Below, one piece after another: positions 57,229 through 64,000 of a stretch of DNA of 64,000 nt (its first letter is position 1; each line of letters opens with the position of its first letter). The stretch covers positions 5,396,501 through 5,460,500 of the forward strand of contig NC_088295.1 of the NCBI RefSeq assembly GCF_032854445.1, read 5' to 3'. Source of the stretch: Liolophura sinensis. Taxonomy: Eukaryota > Mollusca > Polyplacophora > Chitonida > Chitonidae. Below the pieces are notes generated by a model. That model made no database searches, was not told where the DNA came from, and saw nothing but the letters and a program-made list of their open reading frames with translations. The position numbers were made by a program, and so were the translations under genes.

Positions 57229-59727
57229 GTAAGTTACAGCAGCAGTACACCCAGGTGTTGTAGTGTTGTTGCACACATAGGGTGATCAAAACTTCATGCT
57301 GTGAGATGAAAGGAAGTAGGTTGTCAAAAGCACAGGGAATATATGAATCATTGCGTAAATAGTTAGGAGTACATTTACTTCCTTATTGGCTGATCTCAAT
57401 GAACTGGGCGGCCTCCATGGCTCAGTTGGTTAGTGCACTAGCGCAGCGTAATGACCGAGGAGTCTCTCACCAATGCGGTCGCTATGAGCTCAAACCCAGC
57501 TGATGCTGACTTCCTCTCCGGCCGTATGTGGGAAGGTCTGACAGCAACCTGCAGATGGTTGTGGGTTTACCCCGGGCTCTGCCCGGTTTCCTCCCACCAT
57601 ACTGCTGGCTGCCGTCATATAAGTGAAAGATTCTTGAGTGCGGCGTAAAACACCAATCAAATAAATAAATCAATCAATCAATCAATCAACTGGATACAGC
57701 AGTATTCTGAGAACAACAAGCGTTGCTTATGTCTGTATAAACAAACATGTGTCACAATAAAGTTTTTACTTGGGGAATTCTTATTGTGATCATTCCATAG
57801 TTCCATTAAGGAAAGCTCTCCAGGCTTCACCTGTTGTCCTCCACCCATTGACCTGACCTAAATTTGTGAGTATTGTATAAACATCTGTCAGTAAATAATA
57901 TAATAAACATAAGTAATAACATAAATAAATAAATATGAGCGGATATGTATATTTCATGTGTTTTTCTAAATCTGATAAGAATTATCTTTATTAGCTGTTT
58001 GTTGCTGTATCATGCAGTCATTACATTCTGTTTTAGCGCCAGTTGGTTACCCGGCTGGAGCTGCCTACCCTCAGGGTGGGATGTATCAGCCTGCTGGGGC
58101 AGGAGGGGGATATCAGCCAGCAGGTGCAGTGCCAGGTTACCAGGGATATGTGGCAGTACAGCCTCAGAGTACAGTGGTTGTGGTTGGTGGGTGCCCCTCA
58201 TGCAGGGTGAGCAAGTGAAAGCCAAGATCTTTGATGAGCTACTAATTGATTAGTTGATAAGAACTGGTGCTCAGTAATATTGAGACACTTCAGGTTTTAC
58301 TGTTGTCAATTACTGTTCATAGTCATCGAATTGTTTTCTGAGATGCTTACAGGTTTCCTCCCATTGTAATGCTGCCCATCATGGTATACAGGTTTCCTCC
58401 CATCGTAATGCTGATCATCATGGTATGCCGGTTTCCTCCCATCGTAATGCTGATCATCATGGTATACAGGTTTTCTCCCATCGTAATGCTGGGAATGGCG
58501 TAAAGCATGAATCAAATAAATAAATATATTTTCTTTAACTTGAAATGGCATTGTAGATAAAGAAGTTGAAATGTCAGATCTTTTGTGTTGAATAAAACTG
58601 AAACTAATCTATTGTTGAAGAAGATAAGGTGATGTAGACTATGTATTGTGGTATTGCTGGGCTGTGTAGACAGTTGAATTCCTTTGCATATGTGGTTCTG
58701 GGTATGCTGTTGAGATACTGGGTATATGTGGGTATGCTGCTCAGATACTGGGTATATGTGGGTCTGGGTATTCTGTTGAGATGCTGGGTATATGTGGGTC
58801 TGGGTGTTCTGTTGAGATGCTGGGTATATGTTGGTCTGGGTGTTCTGTTGAGATACTGGGTATATGTGGGTCTGGGTATTCTGTTGAGATGCTGGGTATA
58901 TGTTGGTCTGGGTGTTCTGTTGAGATACTGGGTATATGTGTGCCTGGGTGTGCTGTTGAGATACTGGGTATATGTTGGTCTGGGTGTTCTGTTGAGATGC
59001 TGGGTATATGTTGGTCTGGGTGTTCTGTTGAGATGCTGGGCATATGTGGGTCTGGGTGTTCTGTTGAGATACTGGGTATATGTGGGTCTGGGTATTCTGT
59101 TGAGATGCTGGGCATATGTTGGTCTTGGTATTCTGTTGAGATACTGGACATATGTGGGTCTGGGTGTTCTGTTGAGATACTGGGTATATGTGGGTCTGGG
59201 TGTGCTGGTCAGATGCTGGGCGTATGTGGGTCTGGGTGTTCTGTGGATATACTGGCCATATGTGGGTCTGGGTGTTCTGTTGAGATACTGGGTATATGTG
59301 GGTCTGGGTGTTCTGTTGAGATGCTGGGTATATGTTGGTCTGGGTGTGCTGTTGAGATGCTGGGTATATGTGGGTCTGGGTGTGCTGCTCAGATATTGGG
59401 TATATATGGGTCTGGGTGTTCTGTTGAGATGCTGGGTATATATGGGTTTGGGTGTTCTTTTGAGATACTGGGTATATGTGGGTCTGGGTGTTCTGTGGAG
59501 ATACTGGGATACTGTTAACAGTCACATGAAAAGACCTTGAGTTTGGCTCATAACAAATTCATAAAAATTTCATTGTGTACACATGCTTATTACAGGTGGG
59601 TTTACTGGAGGATGATTACACCTGTCTCGGGGTCTGCTGTGCCATATTGTTTTTCCCAATCGGAATCCTCTGCTGCCTGGCTATGAAGCAAAGGCGGTGC
59701 CCAAATTGCGGTGCTGTGTTTGGTTGA
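57165..59727 (+). CDS. BRI3: BRI3, brain protein I3 homologue (3 exons)
   Basis: Small endosomal/lysosomal membrane protein family (from vertebrate BRI3; exact function unsettled). Exons 57165-57228, 58037-58206, 59596-59727 give 366 nt, 121 aa; human BRI3 is about 125 aa. The N-terminus has PPSY and PPPY motifs, suited to WW-domain binding. A Pro/Gly/Tyr/Gln-rich middle follows ([15 protein letters not shown]). Then comes the conserved core: [23 protein letters not shown], a hydrophobic hairpin [20 protein letters not shown], and [13 protein letters not shown]. Paired CPSC and CPNC on both sides of the hydrophobic segment resemble LITAF-like zinc-binding. All junctions are GT-AG and in phase. 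Exon 1 is preceded by an acceptor at 57128-57129, so a non-coding exon lies upstream. Divergent from TECPR1. Confidence 0.94.
57407..57688 (+). mobile_element. Full-length SINE (family S) in BRI3 intron 1
   Basis: Head 'gcggcctccatggctcagtt' (A box), B-box region 'gagctcaaacccagctg', body 'ccggccgtatgtgggaagg', tail 'gcgtaaaacaccaatcaaat' plus (aatc)n. Moderately diverged. Confidence 0.95.
58037..58206 (+). CDS. BRI3: BRI3 exon 2
   Basis: [56 protein letters not shown]. Acceptor 'gttttag|cgccag', donor 'tgcagg|gtgagc', phase 0 out. Confidence 0.95.
58345..58525. repeat. Tandemly repeated SINE segment
   Basis: Four copies of 'caggtttcctcccatcgtaa' with 'tgctgatcatcatggtat', ~50 bp each. This is the internal 'tttcctcccaccataatgct' part of the family S SINE, and the usual tail 'aatcaaataaataaa' closes the block. 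Confidence 0.88.
58685..59515. repeat. 36-bp array (BRI3 intron 2)
   Basis: About twenty-three copies of 'ttctgttgagatactgggta' with 'tatgtgggtctgggtg'. The period is a multiple of three, so 245-337-codon frames on both strands are artefacts. The nearby exon 3 start 'gtgggtttactgg' is only loosely similar to 'gtgggtctggg'. Confidence 0.95.
59596..59727 (+). CDS. BRI3: BRI3 exon 3 (stop)
   Basis: [43 protein letters not shown], then TGA. Acceptor 'attacag|gtgggt'. It holds the membrane-inserting segment and the second Cys pair. Confidence 0.96.
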   Translation: MGLLEDDYTCLGVCCAILFFPIGILCCLAMKQRRCPNCGAVFG

Positions 59728-62600
59728 AACCGGAGGTGCTGATATCAATTTGCTGTATGCCAGATGTGTTCCTCTGTCAGTGATTCATATCTGTTCTGGC
59801 ATCGGTTAGGCCAAAAAACAATACGTTATTTGTTAATCTGTATATACCATGTATTGTAACACCTACCAAGGAGCGTTTAGGCTTCCTGGTGCCGAGGGAC
59901 ATGATATTTTCATTGGAAGACATATCAGCATATTGAGGCAATGAAATGTGAGAACACTGCATCTGTGACGTGAAGTTCTTATTCAACTGGGGTCATATCC
60001 AGTCATTTTGGGGGGAAAATAACCAAAAGATAAAAGACGATAAGTAGGTTTTGTTGACTGATACAGTACAAATGTTCACACTTACAGTGTAGAGATTTAG
60101 CAAGAACTTTGGGGACATTTTGATCTGTTCCCATTGTTAAGGGTATTTCTCTGCTTTCTAACAGGGACAATTGTAAACGAAAAGTAAATCAGTTTTAGGA
60201 TGTAAAATAATCAAAACTAATGTCAAAATGTTCGACATAATTTATTCCCCCTTGAAGGAAAAAATGACGCCCTGTGTAAACAAAGTCAGTGTTTAATGTG
60301 TGAAAATTTAAATTATATTTGTGCATGGTTAATCAGTAAAGTCATTTGTGAAGATTTTACCAATGATTCCCAAAAATATGGTGCAAAATGAAGACATATA
60401 TAATGTCTGTTGTGTAACCTTTTGCATGGATACATCAAATGCTGTCACTGATGTAAATATAGTCTGGATATTGTTTCTAATGTAATCTTGATTTAATTTT
60501 GATGCGATTTACATTTCTTCGTTCAGTTAAACCACCCAGCCCATTGTCCTCGATTCTAGTAGGCTTTTTTCAGTTTGCCTATACAGTGCTTTGCGTGTTC
60601 TGGTGCTTATTTGTCCTAATGCTTTACGTAACCCATGTGACATGTCATTTTATACTGTTAAATCAGAAGTGTGGATTTATCAGATATGGTACATGTTGAC
60701 AGGATGTATATGTTACATTGTGACTTCAATCTTGGCAGGACACATTAGCAATGTACACCTGCTATGGGTATCTTAGCTGTCTTTATTCTGACACATAAGT
60801 AAGCAGTTTATGACATTTTGTTATAGTGGTTATATTCCTGTAGAAATCCTTGTCTTACATGTGGATAAAAATAATATTAAGAACAGTGTTAGTGCTTTTT
60901 GTTAGTAATTTGCATAGGACTGTAAGTGGACAATTCATGTACTTGTCCCATAGGTCTGTACCAAAAAAAATCTGTGATATTGAATCATTAAAGCAACTCT
61001 ATTTGCAGCTTCTGGAGTTTTACAAAGCCTTCTGAAATCACTTTCAGCTTGATTTTGGAGTGCTCGGGAGAGTTTCCAAAAGTGGATGTTTAAATCAAGG
61101 ATAAAGCCAAAATATCCATGTATCCCCAGCTCACATTTCCTTTTGTCCAGTTTATGTGCCTTTTTTAATCCCACCTGTCTTCTGACTTACAATGTGGATA
61201 GAACAGCATATGAATTCCAGGCTTAAACCAAGTTACATCTTAAATTATAGTTAAATATCTGAAAGTGCTCATGTTTTGTGTTCATCAGTAACAAGAAAAA
61301 AGTTCATCTAGGACAAACTTGACCAGCTATTAAAAGCTTTTGAATCAGTGAGCAAAATATGAATTTCATTTGAGTAAAAGTTTCTATCATTTTCAAAGAC
61401 CAATTTGCACTACAGAAGTTTAGAAATAGAACTTATTCCTTTACTCTCCATACAGTCCTTAAATGCAGAAGGTAAGGCTCGTTAACATGTCTTTGTATGA
61501 TCACTGTGGATGTGCTGTTTTGTACATAGAATAAAACACAAATCAATTTTTGATATATAATAAATTTCAGTCATAAATAAAACTGAGCTCATTGTACACG
61601 TGGATTTTTTATTTTTATTCATATATTCATTTGTGTTGTAAACACATGAATAATCCCAGAGATACTGACTTTTCATAAACATATGTCTTAACACATGCAG
61701 AATACATTTGGTAAATCTGGTAAGTGGGTGTTATCTTAAGCTGTGACAAGCAGCGAGACTGATTAAACAGCAAAGTCGACTTGATTGGTCAGTTTAGCAA
61801 GAGCCCACAATCTAGTCTCTGAAAATTCAAGCATATAAGAGAATGCAACCACATGCATAAGACCCAAGTCCAAACACCACTGACCTTTGGTAAGTTACTG
61901 ACGAACTTTCCCAAGTGTGATATACACATCTATACATCATATTGGCGGAAGACGTGGTGGTCTTCAATGAACGTTGCACTGTGCAGATGGCCATACAAGC
62001 CACATCCATCTCCCCCTCCCACCACCAGGTGCAAATTCCCAGTCTAAGACTGGGACTGGGACTGAACCTCATTCTAGTGAATATATACAAACATACACAC
62101 ATCTAGAATGTATATACATATGTAATTATGTGCTTCCTGTAATTAAATAATAATGACACAGGATTTCCGAGACACTGCCAGGGATGTTCTAAAATTAAAC
62201 CATCATTGTACATGACAATCATGTACCAAAGTTAACATGACAGAAACAATGTAGTGTGAAGCATTTCATTGTCTGACTAATTCATTCAGGAGCTTTACAT
62301 CATTACAGAGACGTGCCAATGAACAGCATTAACTCAGCAGGGCACACAGCAGCAAAGTGTGCGCTCTGTCAATCTATATCAGGGATCATTTCTGTGTCAG
62401 CTTTTCCATGACTTTCGCAACACTCCACTCCGCCAGCACAAGAGAGTAACCCTTTTAATCTGCTCCTGTCCCCAAAACATAGAGTACCATACCATCCGAC
62501 ATCCCTCTACTTTGGTGAGAGAAGAGTGTACAGATCATGTGCCCTTAGTGTGTGTTCTATACAATCATACCACCAGCTAAAGTGGACATGATGGAGCCAA
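59728..62600. other. Downstream of BRI3, no gene recognised
   Basis: Probably includes the BRI3 3' UTR. AT-rich unique sequence with only short frames. 'aataaa' occurs near 61530 and 61560, but I cannot say which poly(A) site is used. Confidence 0.55.
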
Positions 62601-64000
62601 ACACACCTGCTCATCAGGTCACCACCTGTATTGTTACATGTAGCCACACACACCTTCATCACACACACCTGCTCATCACATCAACACCTGTATTGTTACA
62701 TGCAGCCACACACACCTGATCTTCACGCCTTCACATCACCACCTTCATTGTTACATGTAGCTAAATGTACACAAGCACTGTCACCTGCACTGTTACAGGT
62801 AGCCACACACCTGCTCATCACATCACCACCTGTATTGTTACATGCAGCCAAACACACCTGCTCTTCACGCCTTCACATTACCATCTGTATTGTTACATGT
62901 AGCCACACACACCTGATCTTCACATCGCCACCTTGTTGTTACATGTAGCCACACACACCTGCTCTTCACGTCTTCACATTGCCACCTTCATTGTTACATA
63001 TAGCTACATGTACACACACACTGTCACCTGTACTGTTACAGGTAGCCACACACCTCTGCCCATCACATCCCCACCTGTATTGTTACATGCAGCAAACACA
63101 CCTGCTCTTCACGCCTTCCCATTGCCACCTGTGTTGTTACATGTAGTGACACATACCTGATCTTCACACTTTCACATCGCCACCTACATTGTTACATGTA
63201 GCTACACACTGTCACCTGTATTGTTACAGGTAGCCACACACCTCTGCCCATCACATCACCATCTGTATTGTTACATGTAGCCACAAAAACCTGCTCTTCA
63301 CATCACCACATGTACTTTTACAGGTAGCCACACACCACTGCCCATCACATCACCATCTGTATTCTTGCATGTAGCCACACACACCTGCTCTTCACGCCTT
63401 CACATTGCCACCTTCATTGTTACATATAGCTACATGTACACACACACTGTCACCTGTACTGTTACAGGTAGCCACACACCTCTGCCCATCACATCCCCAC
63501 CTGTATTGTTACATGCAGCAAACACACCTGCTCTTCACGCCTTCCCATTGCCACCTGTGTTGTTACATGTAGTGACACATACCTGATCTTCACACCTTCA
63601 CATCGCCACCTACATTGTTACATGTAGCTACACACTGTCACCTGTATTGTTACAGGTAGCCACACACCTCTGCCCATCACATCACCATCTGTATTGTTAC
63701 ATGTAGCCACAAAAACCTGCTCTTCACATCACCGCCTGTACTTTTACAGGTAGCCACACACCACTGCCCATCACATCACCATCTGTATTCTTGCATGTAG
63801 CCACACACACCTGCTCTTCACATCACCACCTGTACTGTTACATGTAGCCACACACACCTGCTCTTCACGCCTTCACATTGCCACCTTCATTGTTACATGT
63901 AGCTACATGTACACACACACTGTTTCCTGTATTGTTACAGACAGACACACACACCTGCTCTTCACATCACCATAAGTATTGTTACATGTAGCCACACACA
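62600..64000. repeat. ~55-bp array running off the right edge
   Basis: About twenty-five units with 'gttacatgtagccacacaca', 'cctgctcttcacgccttcac' and 'attgccacctgtatt'. A block of about 426 bp (from ~62940) recurs almost exactly from ~63366, so there is a higher-order repeat. Confidence 0.95.

Noticed and set aside
58512-59540. 337-, 299- and 245-codon frames on both strands
   Set aside because: 36-bp array in BRI3 intron 2, open in several frames at once.

Overview
The window is eukaryotic genomic DNA. It has spliced genes with GT-AG introns, tRNA-derived SINEs with poly-T/A tails and target-site duplications, and long tandem-repeat arrays. The dominant SINE family (tail reading '...gtaaaacaccaatcaaataaataaa') is of a type common in molluscan genomes, so a mollusc (gastropod or bivalve) is the best guess. 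That is a family-knowledge inference, not a proof.

Layout. (1) 1-4.6 kb holds two tandem arrays and one tRNA-like SINE. (2) 4.6-14.8 kb (+) holds an eight-exon alpha-L-fucosidase (GH29) gene. Its splice phases all fit, but one extra T in exon 1 breaks the frame, and two normally conserved active-site-region residues are changed. (3) 16.6-18.7 kb (+) holds a second, clearly dead fucosidase copy that lacks exons 5-7 and the nucleophile segment. (4) 19-24.2 kb holds tandem arrays. (5) 24.2-53.7 kb (-) holds a complete 22-exon TECPR1 gene; the exons sum to 3885 nt in frame, 1294 aa. The product has two split dysferlin (DysF) modules, two sets of tectonin beta-propeller repeats and a central PH-like domain. 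(6) 57.2-59.7 kb (+) holds a complete three-exon BRI3 (brain protein I3) gene, 121 aa, head-to-head with TECPR1. (7) 59.7-64 kb holds no recognisable gene and ends in another array.

The main discovery concerns the introns. At least ten tandem arrays are built from a unit that carries the splice junction of the exon they abut: exon edge, AG or GT dinucleotide, and intron edge. The true exon, identified by reading frame, homology and phase, is the outermost member of each series. This affects donors and acceptors, two unrelated genes and a pseudogene, with units of about 35 to 110 bp. The most extreme case is an 87-bp unit copied about 28 times that duplicates the acceptor and first part of TECPR1 exon 6. 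Minisatellites seeded at exon-intron boundaries would create dozens of decoy splice sites, and they resemble the AGGT tandem-duplication model of intron gain caught in progress.

Second, TECPR1 and BRI3 lie divergently side by side, the arrangement I know from human chromosome 7q21.3. This suggests a very old bilaterian microsynteny between an autophagy/lysosome-repair factor and a small endolysosomal membrane protein. Most long open frames in the window (up to 830 codons) are artefacts of arrays whose unit length is a multiple of three.
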